Shown: one piece after another, positions 9,601 to 17,870 of the stretch
How positions within the stretch are numbered: position 1 is the first letter of the stretch
Layout of the letters: every line of letters starts with the position of its first letter
Assembly: GCF_006149045.1 (NCBI RefSeq)
Contig: NZ_VBSN01000049.1
Span: 620,001-684,000, forward strand
Direction: 5' to 3'
DNA: 64,000 bases
Source of the DNA: Dyadobacter flavalbus
GTDB taxonomy: Bacteria > Bacteroidota > Bacteroidia > Cytophagales > Spirosomataceae
Notes under the pieces: generated by a model
What the model was told of the DNA's origin: nothing
The model's input: only the letters and a program-made list of their open reading frames with translations
Databases searched by the model: none
Translations under genes and position numbers: made by a program

Positions 9601-9769
9601 AGGCGCCGCCGCTACAAGCCGTGTTCCATTAGGTGTTGTTATTGTTGGCGGACTGATGTTTTCGCTGATCCTTACGCTGTTTGTAATCCCTGCGGTTTAT
9701 ACATTCATTTCTCCTAAAAAACATAAGGTAACCGAAGAACAGAAAATGGCAGAAGAACTTGCTGTCTAG
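6680..9769 (+). CDS. RND efflux transporter, HAE1/AcrB type
   Basis: The 1029-residue inner-membrane pump has the usual doubled layout: TM1 at residues 10-30, a large periplasmic loop, TM2-6, a second loop and TM8-12. The proton-relay Asp pair in TM4 is present (Asp401-Asp402 in GLVVDDGIVV), and the TM10 Lys is present (Lys922 in GLVTKNGILIVEF). It uses the proton gradient to expel drugs or other amphiphiles; the HAE1 form is most likely because the paired Asp and the Lys are intact and no metal-type signatures are seen. It is the middle gene of an adaptor-pump-channel operon. Confidence 0.95.
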   Translation: MNISELSLKRPVLAIVMNLLIILFGVVGYNFLSLRDYPAIDPPIVNVRTSYTGANADIIESQITEPLEKSINGIPGIKSISSSSQIGSSNITVEFNLEADLEGAANDVRDKVSQAQRNLPQDIDAPPVVSKADANSDFILLLAVQSPSKGLLELSDYAENVLQQSLQTIDGVSAINIFGQKRYAMRIWLDPDQMSAYNVSFNDISTTLSAENVELPAGKIYGNNTELTIRTMGRLTSEKEFSDLVIRNDSSGIVRLANVAKVELGPENEEQSWKYNGMYAVGLAVIPQPGANYVEISDEFNKRLAEIQRSNKSDITFNVLIDNTRLVRQSIEEVEETLMIAFALVVIVILFFFRNFLVAVRPLIDIPISLVATFFIMYMFGFSINILTLLGIVLATGLVVDDGIVVTENIFRKLESGLPIRQAALEGSREIFFAVISTSLTLAVVFLPVIFLEGFVGSLFREFGIVVASAVLISAFVSLTITPVLNVLLNRKNSGHGWFYNKTEPFFTGMEDGYNRILKGLMKVRWAAWVLVVACGVLIWFTYGNLQSELAPMEDRNSIRFNLSAPEGTSYDQMQSVADELGNFLNDSIPEKAFTFSATPGFGGGGVNSATGRIGLVPAEQRVKSQNQIAQEINKKLARFNDARIFATQEQTISVGIGSRGSLPVQFVLQNLDFRKLSEVLPKFLDEARQDPTFQNVDVNLKFNKPEVQLTIDRLKARDLGLSTADIAATIQSAFSGRRLAYFIMNGQQYQVIGQVERAERNKPADISKLYVRNNRGESIPLTSVVNMAEESGPPTIYHYNRYKSATISASLVEGKTIGDGVAAMEKIGSKLLDETFQTSLTGPSRDFEESSSNTSFAFGLALLLVYLVLAGQFESFTDPFIIMITVPLALAGALLSLYIFGLTINIFSQIGMIMLIGLVTKNGILIVEFANQKREQGMERTAAAIESATQRLRPILMTSLATAFGALPIALSLGAAATSRVPLGVVIVGGLMFSLILTLFVIPAVYTFISPKKHKVTEEQKMAEELAV

Positions 9770-9828
9770 CGTTCACTGAAGTTTACTGTTCTGAAGAAAT
9801 TGTCCATATAAATCATTATTGTTTTTGC

Positions 9829-11160
9829 ATGAACCTGCTTTCTCTTTTCACAAACAAAAAAAGTACACTTCTGTTTTTTCTGCTTTGCGGCAGTCAGGCG
9901 CTTTGTCAGCAAACGGTAGACAGTCTGACGATTACGCTGGATAATGCCATTGCCCTTGCCTTGAAAAACAGTTATGACATAGAAATTGCAAAAAACAATG
10001 TAGAGGCCAATACAATCCTGAACAACTATGGCGTTGCCGGCGGTTTGCCGCTGGTGACCGCAACGGCCACCAATACAGAACAAATTACAGAGATTAATCA
10101 GAGACTGACGGACGGCACGGTAATCAACCGCAATGCAGCTGCGGGTAACAATACACAGGCAAGCCTGGCGGCGGGGATTCTGCTTTATAACGGCAAACGC
10201 GTTGTTTCCACCAAAAAGCGCCTTGCGGAACAGCAATTCCAAAGCACCGAAGTGCTTAATTCACTGGTTCAGAATACAATTGCACTCGTTATGACGAGCT
10301 ATTATGATGTGGTGCGGCAGTTGAGTTACGTGAATACAGTCAGAACTTCGATTCAGGCTTCTGAAAAGCGGCTGGAAATTCTTAAAGTCAGAAAGGAAGC
10401 CGGAATGGCGAATAATGCCGATATTTTTCAGGCACAAATTGACCTGAATACGCTGAACCAGACTTTACTGGACCAGCAAATGATTGCGCAGGTTGCCAAA
10501 ACGGAGCTGCTGAGAATTCTGACGCTTGACCCAAAGTCTGCAGTAACCATCAAAGACACGATTACGGTGGACAACAACCTGAATCTGGATACCATTCTGG
10601 AACGCATAACGCTGAATGCCGACGTAAAGGCAGCCGATCACCAGATTCGTATCAATGAACTGATTACGAGAGAAACGGCTGCGCTGCGGTATCCAACGGT
10701 ACGTTTCAATACGGCATACAATTACTCACGGAACCAGAGTGCGGCGGGATTTACGCTGCTGAACAGGACCGTTGGGCCCAATGCAGGAATCAGCCTCATT
10801 GTTCCGATTTACAACGGCTCTGCCTATAAAAGGCAGCAGCAGGTGGCGGAAATCAATACGTCCAGTGCAAAATTGCAGAAAAGTTCACTGGTAAGGGACT
10901 ACAATGCAGTTGCCGTTAAAATGTATCAGACTTATCTGAGCTCGCTGCAGCAGCTGGAAACGCAAAAGCTGAATTATGCACTCAGCAAGCAGTTGCTGGA
11001 TCTTACATTGCAAAGGTTCGAGCTTATTCAGGCCACCATTATTGATGTTCGCGAAGCGCAGAGAAGTTTCGAAGATGCCGGTTTCAGAATGATCAATCTA
11101 AACTACGCAGCAAAGGCAGCCGAAATTGAACTGAAAAGACTGAGCAATATTCTTCAGTAA
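9829..11160 (+). CDS. TolC-family outer membrane efflux channel
   Basis: The 443-residue protein starts with a signal peptide ending near SQALCQQ. It shows two tandem OEP repeats rich in heptad-like helices (for example residues 45-215 and 250-440) with the typical VAKTELLRILTLDP linker and a C-terminal AAEIELKRLSNIL. TolC homologues form the trimeric channel for RND pumps. It lies 59 nt behind the pump gene and completes the tripartite system. Confidence 0.93.
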   Translation: MNLLSLFTNKKSTLLFFLLCGSQALCQQTVDSLTITLDNAIALALKNSYDIEIAKNNVEANTILNNYGVAGGLPLVTATATNTEQITEINQRLTDGTVINRNAAAGNNTQASLAAGILLYNGKRVVSTKKRLAEQQFQSTEVLNSLVQNTIALVMTSYYDVVRQLSYVNTVRTSIQASEKRLEILKVRKEAGMANNADIFQAQIDLNTLNQTLLDQQMIAQVAKTELLRILTLDPKSAVTIKDTITVDNNLNLDTILERITLNADVKAADHQIRINELITRETAALRYPTVRFNTAYNYSRNQSAAGFTLLNRTVGPNAGISLIVPIYNGSAYKRQQQVAEINTSSAKLQKSSLVRDYNAVAVKMYQTYLSSLQQLETQKLNYALSKQLLDLTLQRFELIQATIIDVREAQRSFEDAGFRMINLNYAAKAAEIELKRLSNILQ

Positions 11161-11309
11161 ACAAAGGAACATGCATCCGGAATAGTTTTAGCGATTTGGC
11201 AAGCCCGGAAAAAGTACATCAAACTTTGTTTCAAATCAGGCAGAAGCTCAAAAAATCCGATTGTAACCCGAAAGCGTTACCTTTACACCAAACTACAGAA
11301 GAATAACGA

Positions 11310-12149
11310 ATGCTTTTTATAGGAAAATATAATAACCTTACTATCCAGCGCCTGACGAGCGTAGGCATGTTCCTGAGTGATGTGGAAGGTGAAGAAGTGC
11401 TGCTGCCCAATCAATATATTACAGACGAGATGCAGATCGACGATACAATCCGCGTATTTGTATACCTCGACTCCGAAGACCGGCCGGTAGCTACAACTGA
11501 AACCCCGAAAATCATTCGCAACGAATTTGCCTTTCTGGAAGTCAAAGATGTGACGGAACACGGCGCTTTTATGGACTGGGGTTTGATCAAAGACCTTTTT
11601 GTCCCGTTCCGCGAGCAAAGTACGCCGATGCAGCCGGGCGAATGGCATGTCGTTTTTCTTTATCTGGACCAGAAATCATCCCGTTTGATTGCTTCTACCA
11701 AAATTGACCGCTTTCTGGAAAATGAAAGGCTTACGGTAAAAGAAGGCGATGAAGTGGATCTTCTGATCTGGCAAAAAACGGATCTTGGATACAATGCGAT
11801 TGTAAACCAGTACCATAAAGGCCTAATTTATGCCAATGAAATTTTCAGGGAAATCAAAGTCGGCGATTCCCTGAAAGGCTATGTTAAAAAAATCAGGGAA
11901 GAAAACAAGTTGGATATCAGCCTTCAGAAAAGCGGTTACGAAGTGGTGGAACCGACTGCGCGGCAAATTCTGGATGAACTGAAAAAAAGCGGCGGGTTTC
12001 TGAATCTTTCGGACAACAGTTCCCCGGAAGAAATTTATAAGAGACTTCAGATCAGCAAAAAGGTTTTCAAAAAGGCCATCGGAGGCTTGTACAGACAAGG
12101 ACAAATTAAAATTTCCGATGACGGAATACGTCTGATCAGCGAAGATTGA
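11310..12149 (+). CDS. CvfB-like S1 RNA-binding protein
   Basis: The 279-residue protein resembles CvfB (YitL): an N-terminal S1-like domain (1-65, LTSVGMFLSD), a second one (70-135, with VTEHGAFMDWGL), a third (140-215, with VGDSLKGYVKKIREENKLDISLQ) and a winged-helix tail (220-279, SPEEIYKRLQISKKVFKKAIGGLYRQG). In staphylococci CvfB affects virulence-gene expression and binds RNA; here its role is likely RNA binding in general. It is a single-gene unit ending at a strong hairpin. Confidence 0.85.
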   Translation: MLFIGKYNNLTIQRLTSVGMFLSDVEGEEVLLPNQYITDEMQIDDTIRVFVYLDSEDRPVATTETPKIIRNEFAFLEVKDVTEHGAFMDWGLIKDLFVPFREQSTPMQPGEWHVVFLYLDQKSSRLIASTKIDRFLENERLTVKEGDEVDLLIWQKTDLGYNAIVNQYHKGLIYANEIFREIKVGDSLKGYVKKIREENKLDISLQKSGYEVVEPTARQILDELKKSGGFLNLSDNSSPEEIYKRLQISKKVFKKAIGGLYRQGQIKISDDGIRLISED

Positions 12150-12167
12150 ACCTTATAATGAACTATC

Positions 12168-12207
12168 AAAACGAACCATGCCGGAGCTTTCCGGCATGGT
12201 TCGTTTT
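12168..12207. terminator. Bidirectional Rho-independent terminator between convergent genes
   Basis: A perfect 18-bp stem (12168-12185 with 12190-12207) closes on a GCTT tetraloop. The stem core is GC-rich (ACCATGCCGGA) and both outer ends are A/T runs, giving a U-rich tail in either direction. It lies between the CvfB-like gene and the convergent amidohydrolase gene. Confidence 0.9.
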
Positions 12208-12209
12208 AT

Positions 12210-13532
12210 TTATTTCTGGTTGTATTTTACTTTGTACTTCTCGTAAAGCCGCTTCTGCTTATCGTCCAGATTAACCTTTCCGCCTTTCACAAAAACCATT
12301 TTCACCACGTTGCCGCGCATATCGAGGATATCGCCTTCTGCCACGAGCAAAGATGCATGTTTTCCCTTTTCCAACGTCCCGACTGTATTTTCAGCACCGA
12401 TAATTTCCGCTGCATTGCTGGTTATAAACTGCAATGCTTCTTCCGGGGTTACATTACCGAATCCTGCCGAAGTTCCGGACAGAAAAGCAAGGTTTCTGGT
12501 GCGCCACCATTCGTCTGTGTATGTAATGGCCACTTTAACGCCGGCTTTTTGCAGCATGCCCGGCAATTCGTAAGGCAAATATACATTTTCATCAACACGG
12601 TTTGGAAGGCGGTGCGTCGGGTTCAGAATGACAGGAACCTGATTTTCTTTCAGGAAACTGGCCACTTTGTACGATTCATCCCCGCCTGCAATCACGACTT
12701 TTTTGACACCAAACTCACGCGCAAATTTTACAGCCTCCACAATATCTTTTGCGTATTCCGCACGAATATAAAGGTTTGCAGAACCATCGAATAACGGTTT
12801 CATAGCCGCCAGTCTGAGATTTGCAACGGCAGGCTGCTGAATTTCCGCATAAGCTTTTGCATCGGAGAAAGTAGCCCGGAACACTTCAAGTGCTTCCTGG
12901 CGCTTTTCATTTCTTTTTACCGTAACTCTGAAATCCTCGCTGCTAAAACTGCTTTCCAGGAACGGCGACCAGCTCAGCCATATTCCGTCGTCTTTTTTCA
13001 GAACGGCATCTTCCCAGTTCCAGCCGTCGGTGTAAAAAACGGATGAAGAACCCGAAATGATACCGCCCTGCGGAACAGCCTGGGAAAGCAGGACTCCGTT
13101 TCCACGCAAGGTCGGGATTACTTCCGAATCCGTGTTGTAAGCAATTAATGCGCGTACGTGCGGGTTAATTTGTCCGACTTCATTATAATCCAGCGTAGCA
13201 CGTACGGAGGCAACTTCCTGCAGGCCAACAGTCGTATTCAGCGAAATAATGCCCGGATAAATATGCTTGCCGCTTACATCGATTGTTTCGGCGCCGGTTA
13301 CAGCAGATACAGAACCCGCAGCGCCGATCTGCGTGATGATTCCTTTGTCAAAAGCAATGGCGCCGTTTGTCAGTACCTGTCCGTTTCCGATGTGAATGGT
13401 TGCACCCGTCAGAATCACGGGCTTTGTCTGCGCAGTTGCCGGTACCGGGTTTTGCGCAAAGCTGCTGCTGCTGATCAGCATACAGGAAACCAGCAAACTG
13501 TATGCTGAGAAAATAAACTTACTTTTTATCAT
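12210..13532 (-). CDS. Exported amidohydrolase-like protein lacking the HxH metal motif
   Basis: The 440-residue product has a signal peptide (cleavage after about SSSFA) and then a composite amidohydrolase/imidazolonepropionase-like fold. It has the N-terminal beta-sandwich with GATIHIGNG, the KHIYPGIISLNTTVGL strand, and the C-terminal return GTLEKGKHASLLV. At the place where metal-dependent members have HxH after YPGxID, residues 99-101 are N-T-T, and the late Asp region reads TYTDEWW. It may be inactive or metal-independent; which is not known. It is 28 nt downstream of the larger amidohydrolase gene, so the two are probably co-expressed and may form one complex. Confidence 0.82.
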   Translation of the reverse strand: MIKSKFIFSAYSLLVSCMLISSSSFAQNPVPATAQTKPVILTGATIHIGNGQVLTNGAIAFDKGIITQIGAAGSVSAVTGAETIDVSGKHIYPGIISLNTTVGLQEVASVRATLDYNEVGQINPHVRALIAYNTDSEVIPTLRGNGVLLSQAVPQGGIISGSSSVFYTDGWNWEDAVLKKDDGIWLSWSPFLESSFSSEDFRVTVKRNEKRQEALEVFRATFSDAKAYAEIQQPAVANLRLAAMKPLFDGSANLYIRAEYAKDIVEAVKFAREFGVKKVVIAGGDESYKVASFLKENQVPVILNPTHRLPNRVDENVYLPYELPGMLQKAGVKVAITYTDEWWRTRNLAFLSGTSAGFGNVTPEEALQFITSNAAEIIGAENTVGTLEKGKHASLLVAEGDILDMRGNVVKMVFVKGGKVNLDDKQKRLYEKYKVKYNQK

Positions 13533-13560
13533 GATATACCTTGAAGAATTTTACTGAATA

Positions 13561-16500
13561 TTACCTCGACGCCTCATGTTCTGCATGCATGCCGACAACA
13601 TCCTCGCAATGCCACATGCGCGGCTGCGACGATTGCGGTTTCTGAACCGGCTTGCCTTCCGCCTTGTCGCTGATCATTTTCTGGATCAGTCTTTCCCGTT
13701 CGGCTGCGATGGACTTTTGCTTTTCCTCGTCTTTTTTACGGTCGAAATAAACAGTGCCTTCAATCATTGTAAATTCAGGACGTGCATAAATGGACAGCGG
13801 ATTGGTATTCCAGAGAACAAGATCAGCATCTTTTCCGGACTTGATACTTCCGGTACGATTGTCAATATGCAGTAATTTGGCAGGGTTTAAAGTAACCATT
13901 TTCCAGGCTTCGGCTTCGGGAACACCGCCGTACTCAACCGTTTTGGCTGCTTCCTGATTCAGGCGCCGTGCCATTTCCGCATCATCCGAATTGATTGCAA
14001 CCGTAATTCCTTCATGATACATCAGAGCGGCATTGTAAGGAATGGCTTCTTTTACTTCCATTTTATAAGCCCACCAATCTGCAAATGTCGAACCGCCGAT
14101 TCCGCGTTTGGCCATTTTGTCCGCTACTTTATAACCTTCCAGAATATGCGTGAACGTGTTGATTTTAAAGTTAAGCGAATCCGCTACGTGCATCAGCATG
14201 TTTATTTCGGACTGCACATAGGAATGGCATGTTATAAAACGCTCGCTGGCAAGGATTTCAGCGAGTGCGTCCAGTTCAATATCACGTCTGGGCGCGCCGG
14301 AAGCTGTTTTTTTCGATGCTGCATTGTAGGCTTTCCATCTGTTTGCATATTCCTTTGCCCTCAGAAAATGGTCAAAATAAACTTGCTCCACGCCCATTCT
14401 GGTTTGCGGAAAACGGGTTCTGACGATATCGCCCCAGTTGGATTGCTTCACATTTTCGCCGAGTGCAAACTTGATCGTTTTTACTTCCGGCAACAGCATT
14501 TCATTCTGGCTTGCGCCCCATTTTAGTTTGATCAGTGCACTTTGCCCGCCGATGGAATTGGCGGAACCGTGCAGCAAATGTGAAGCCGTAACACCGCCGG
14601 CCAACTGACGGTAAATGTTGATATCATCGGGATTAATGACGTCGCTCATGCGTACTTCCGCCGAACTGGATTGCCCGCCTTCGTTGATTGTAAACAGTGC
14701 GATATGCGAATGTTCGTCTATAATTCCGCTCGTCAGGTGCTTGCCGGAACCGTCCACGGTACGTGCGCCGGAAGGCGCTGTCAATGATTTCCCGATTTTT
14801 GAAATTTTACCATTCTGAACAATAACGTCTGTATTCTGTAAAATGCCGTCGTTTTCATTGGTCCAGACCGTTGCATTTCGGATCAGTACGGTTTCCGGTT
14901 TTGGCAGTTCTTCATTTCCGTAGCCTACAAACGGGTAAAGTATTTTCCCGGTTTGTACCGAATCCGCCTTTGTGGAATCTTTGGCTGTGCTTGCCTGAAA
15001 TTTCTCAGACAAAACGGCTGTCCACGGTACAACGGAGCCATCCGGCAGTTTGCCTTCACCGGTTAATCCTTTATCCGATTTCCAGCCTGTAAGCCGAATG
15101 GTTTCCGACTTGCTTTTGTCCGGCTGATAAGTAAGCGTAAGCAGTTCATCCGTAAGAATCGTTTTCGGGGTAATTTTTACTGAATCACGAAGGATCACTT
15201 TATAATCGGGCTTTTCCAAAGAACCTGTAATCTGAATTTTTCCCGTCGGCTGATTATTCAGTGATAAATTATAGGTTCCGCGGATATCCGGCGCATCGAT
15301 CGGCGCCAGAATGAATTTTTTGCCTTGTACCCAGTTTTCGTAAATGACGTTGTTCTTATCAAAAAGATCCTGGGAAGTAATGATAAAATTCGCCAGCATG
15401 CCCGTTTTCAGACTGCCGATTTTATCTTCTGCCTTGATTAATCTGGCCGGCAAAGTGGTCATTGCTTCGAGTGCCTTTTCCTTTGGCAAGCCGTAATTTA
15501 TAGCCGTTTTGATATTTTTCCAGAAGTCCGATCTGCTTTTCATACCTGCGGAAGTCAGCACGAACGGTATTCCTGCTTTGGCAATTTCCGCCGGGTTTTT
15601 GGGAGCCAGTTCCCAGTGCTTCAATTCCGACATGCTCACCAGATCCGCATCCCAGGGATCGGCTACGTCGTAAGCATCGGGAAAATTCAAAGGTATAATT
15701 AGCGTTGCTTTTGTAGCCTTGATCTCGTTCAGACGCTGGTATTCATCGCCTCCGCCACGGATAATATACTGCACTCCGAACTCATCCCCTACTTTGTCCG
15801 CACGCAGCAAACTGTATTTGTCATTGGTCTCAAAAAACGACGGCAGTGTTTTGATCTGGTTAAATGCTTCGAGAGAAATGTTTGTTTCCCTTGATTTTTC
15901 CGCTTTTGCATACCAGTCGGCATCGTAATAATTCTGGCGCAGCAAAGCCACAACGCCCATTGTTGACGAAGGATACGTCTGCGAGGAAGAACCTTTGCTA
16001 AATGAAAAATGTGCTGATGCCTTGCGGATCAGCAAAGCCTTGTTTGCCGGACCTTCGTTCAATGTTACGACCGAGCCGTTTCCACGCACAATGCCGTCAT
16101 GATCATGCACCAGAACGGTTCCGAAACCCAGTTTGCGCAGATCAGCCGCTTTTTTGGTATCGGGCACAAACAGTTCACTCGCATCGTTTTCCGCCTGAAT
16201 GGCCTGGTTCCAGCCGAAAGCACCTTTTTTATTGGATTCCAGCTGCGGAGTCTGGCGGCCGCCGGCTGATGGCGTTCTTCTAACCTCAGGCATTCCGTAA
16301 TCCGAATCCAGATCGATCAGTGAAGGATAAATGTATTTTCCCTTTAAATCCGTTATAACAGTTCCGGAAGGTATTTTAACCTGTTTGCCAGCTTCCCGAA
16401 TGATTCCGTTTTCTATCAGCAATGTGCCGTTGGTTATCGTAGTTTTGGAATCCACAACAATAACGGCGTTTGTAAATGCATAGCGCCCCGGCCGTTCGTC

Positions 16501-16590
16501 GTAAGCACCGTTTTGAGGAAATGTTTCCTGCCCGTAACAAAAAATACTTAGTGAAATGCCGGCAAGTAATGTTGATAATCGTTTAAACAT
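13561..16590 (-). CDS. Exported tandem amidohydrolase (degenerate N-half, intact C-half)
   Basis: From the ATG at 16590 the product is 1009 residues with a signal peptide (MFKRLSTLLAG to FCYGQ). Two amidohydrolase modules follow. In the N-terminal module (about 35-430) the HxH site is replaced by LDSDYG (94-99) and the late Asp by TSAGM. A middle segment (435-555) looks like a beta-rich linker. The C-terminal module (570-970) has intact ligands: HSH at 627-629, His in ITCHSY, His in FTHILEGYK, Asp in INSDDAEM. The likely activity is hydrolysis of a cyclic amide or peptide bond in the periplasm, substrate unknown. A longer reading from a start 17 codons upstream would spoil the signal peptide. 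Confidence 0.87.
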   Translation of the reverse strand: MFKRLSTLLAGISLSIFCYGQETFPQNGAYDERPGRYAFTNAVIVVDSKTTITNGTLLIENGIIREAGKQVKIPSGTVITDLKGKYIYPSLIDLDSDYGMPEVRRTPSAGGRQTPQLESNKKGAFGWNQAIQAENDASELFVPDTKKAADLRKLGFGTVLVHDHDGIVRGNGSVVTLNEGPANKALLIRKASAHFSFSKGSSSQTYPSSTMGVVALLRQNYYDADWYAKAEKSRETNISLEAFNQIKTLPSFFETNDKYSLLRADKVGDEFGVQYIIRGGGDEYQRLNEIKATKATLIIPLNFPDAYDVADPWDADLVSMSELKHWELAPKNPAEIAKAGIPFVLTSAGMKSRSDFWKNIKTAINYGLPKEKALEAMTTLPARLIKAEDKIGSLKTGMLANFIITSQDLFDKNNVIYENWVQGKKFILAPIDAPDIRGTYNLSLNNQPTGKIQITGSLEKPDYKVILRDSVKITPKTILTDELLTLTYQPDKSKSETIRLTGWKSDKGLTGEGKLPDGSVVPWTAVLSEKFQASTAKDSTKADSVQTGKILYPFVGYGNEELPKPETVLIRNATVWTNENDGILQNTDVIVQNGKISKIGKSLTAPSGARTVDGSGKHLTSGIIDEHSHIALFTINEGGQSSSAEVRMSDVINPDDINIYRQLAGGVTASHLLHGSANSIGGQSALIKLKWGASQNEMLLPEVKTIKFALGENVKQSNWGDIVRTRFPQTRMGVEQVYFDHFLRAKEYANRWKAYNAASKKTASGAPRRDIELDALAEILASERFITCHSYVQSEINMLMHVADSLNFKINTFTHILEGYKVADKMAKRGIGGSTFADWWAYKMEVKEAIPYNAALMYHEGITVAINSDDAEMARRLNQEAAKTVEYGGVPEAEAWKMVTLNPAKLLHIDNRTGSIKSGKDADLVLWNTNPLSIYARPEFTMIEGTVYFDRKKDEEKQKSIAAERERLIQKMISDKAEGKPVQKPQSSQPRMWHCEDVVGMHAEHEASR

Positions 16591-16756
16591 AATTGTCAGT
16601 TTGATTGCAAATAGAATGTACAATATACAATGAAAAACCAAAAAGCCCGGCTGACGGCATGTAATCAGAAGAAGTTACAATCAGCTTATAAAATCTTTAT
16701 GTAAATTTCATTTTTTTGCAACAGTTATTCCGTTTACGTTTATTCAGGCATATAGT

Positions 16757-17044
16757 ATGACATACGATCAATTCAAAGAATCACTTTCCGGAGCTACGCC
16801 GCCGGCAGGAATTCCGGTACTGCTGGAAGCGCTCTGGCATGATGCAAAGGGAAACTGGGAAGCAGCGCATAACATTGCGCAAAGCAAGGAAGGAACCCGT
16901 CCGTACGACCGCCTGCATGCCTATCTGCACCGGGTGGAAGGCGATAACTGGAATGCCGGTTACTGGTACAGAAGGGCTGGCGCGGATGTTTTCAAGGGTT
17001 CACTGCAGGAAGAATGGAAAACGCTTGTGGAATCTTTGATCTAA
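16757..17044 (+). CDS. Conserved small hypothetical protein (95 aa)
   Basis: The soluble 95-residue protein has no signal peptide. It is rich in Trp, His and Tyr: ALWHDAKGNWEAAH, LHAYLHRVEGDNWNAGYWYRRAG. I recognise this as a type of small conserved protein in Bacteroidota and some Proteobacteria, without a known function. The pattern of two helix pairs with small residues suggests a short TPR-like or helical-hairpin fold (inference). It stands alone between the divergent amidohydrolase operon and the next small gene. Confidence 0.75.
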   Translation: MTYDQFKESLSGATPPAGIPVLLEALWHDAKGNWEAAHNIAQSKEGTRPYDRLHAYLHRVEGDNWNAGYWYRRAGADVFKGSLQEEWKTLVESLI

Positions 17045-17146
17045 AATTAAAATCAGTTTAAAAAAGAAGGTTTTGCCAATTTCATCTTACCGGTTAAACC
17101 TTTTGACAACAATCTTCTCTAACCGTTGTAACAAAACCAAAAAACC

Positions 17147-17521
17147 ATGAGAAAAGGACTTTTTGCCCTGATACTGACACTCGCAAGCTTCGCTGCGTTT
17201 GCACAAGGCCGTAATTCTGACCTGACGCCGGAACAGCGTGCCGAAAACCAGACCAAAACAATGACGGAAAGGCTTGATCTTTCAGACGAACAGCAAAAGC
17301 AGGTTTATGCGCTGAACCTTGCAAGAGTTCAGAAAATGCAGGAAATGAGGGAGTCACAAACGCAGGACCGTGCGCAAATGCGTGCTTCCATGGAAGCTTT
17401 CAATACGGAAATTGCAAAAATCCTGACAGTTGAACAACAGGAAAAATACAAAACCATGCTGGAAGACAGAAGGAATAACGGAGGAAGGGGACCAAGTGAC
17501 GATTCACCGGTGAAGCCTTGA
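17147..17521 (+). CDS. Small exported Spy/DUF4890-like protein
   Basis: The 124-residue product has a clear signal peptide (MRKGLFALILTLASFAAFA-Q). The mature part is short, charged and helical: TERLDLSDEQQKQVYALN, then a Met/Gln-rich helix and LTVEQQEKYKTMLEDRR. This LTxEQ helix-turn-helix pattern is typical of periplasmic Spy/CpxP-like proteins, which act as chaperones or stress sensors in enterobacteria; such a role here is inference. The tail (NNGGRGPSDDSPVKP) is disordered. Confidence 0.75.
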   Translation: MRKGLFALILTLASFAAFAQGRNSDLTPEQRAENQTKTMTERLDLSDEQQKQVYALNLARVQKMQEMRESQTQDRAQMRASMEAFNTEIAKILTVEQQEKYKTMLEDRRNNGGRGPSDDSPVKP

Positions 17522-17534
17522 AGTCAGGGTGAAG

Positions 17535-17612
17535 GGAGGAAAGGACGAGGGATGGATTGTCAGGAAAACCTTGGATTTTGGATAAATGGGAAAAATGGAG
17601 GAAAGGACGAGG
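17535..17612 (+). repeat. Pair of 16-bp direct repeats (GGAGGAAAGGACGAGG)
   Basis: The same 16 bases occur at 17535-17550 and 17597-17612, start to start 62 bp, just after the small exported protein gene. Purine-rich sequence surrounds both copies. No gene is seen in this stretch; it may be a local duplication remnant. Confidence 0.6.
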
Positions 17613-17695
17613 AAAGAATTGCTTCTGAAACTTGAAACGATTTTTTTATAAAAAAGCCCTTTACTGTTGCCAAACCATAACTAAAAAACAACCTC

Positions 17696-17819
17696 TGACC
17701 AAAAATGACTCATTGACTATAAATGACTTCATTGACCACCAATGACTTTTAACCAAAAACAACCCTTAACTATAAATGACTTATTGACTATAAATGACAT
17801 TTAATAAACTGATTTCATT
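17696..17819 (+). repeat. Degenerate 17-19 bp tandem repeat array built on TGAC
   Basis: This is the main content of the 349-bp gene-free gap 17522-17870. Units begin at 17696, 17714, 17733, 17750, 17767, 17785 and 17802 (spacings 18, 19, 17, 17, 18, 17). The best copies read TTGACTATAAATGACTT; most units hold two TGAC words 10 bp apart. The last unit is strongly diverged. There are no spacers, so it is not a CRISPR. It could be a protein-binding array or a relic of slippage. Confidence 0.8.
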
Positions 17820-17823
17820 TGTT

Positions 17824-17870
17824 ACAGGCATACAATCCACACGAATACGGACTGCATGCCTGTTCTTTTT
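17824..17870 (+). terminator. Possible plus-strand terminator (long-loop hairpin plus T run)
   Basis: ACAGGCAT (17824-17831) pairs with ATGCCTGT (17856-17863) across a 24-nt loop and is followed by a T-rich run (TTCTTTTTTT is read from 17862). The T run is only on the plus strand, so it would stop transcripts coming through the repeat gap and not those of prfC. The long loop makes it a weak call. Confidence 0.4.

Noticed and set aside
16591..16641. Upstream start for the tandem amidohydrolase
   Set aside because: Adding 17 residues would put a hydrophobic stretch ahead of the true signal peptide starting MFKRLSTLL.
17696..17819. Repeat array as a CRISPR
   Set aside because: Units are contiguous with no spacers and are too degenerate; no cas genes are nearby.
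17824..17863. Hairpin as terminator of prfC
   Set aside because: The T run is on the plus strand only, while prfC is on the minus strand.
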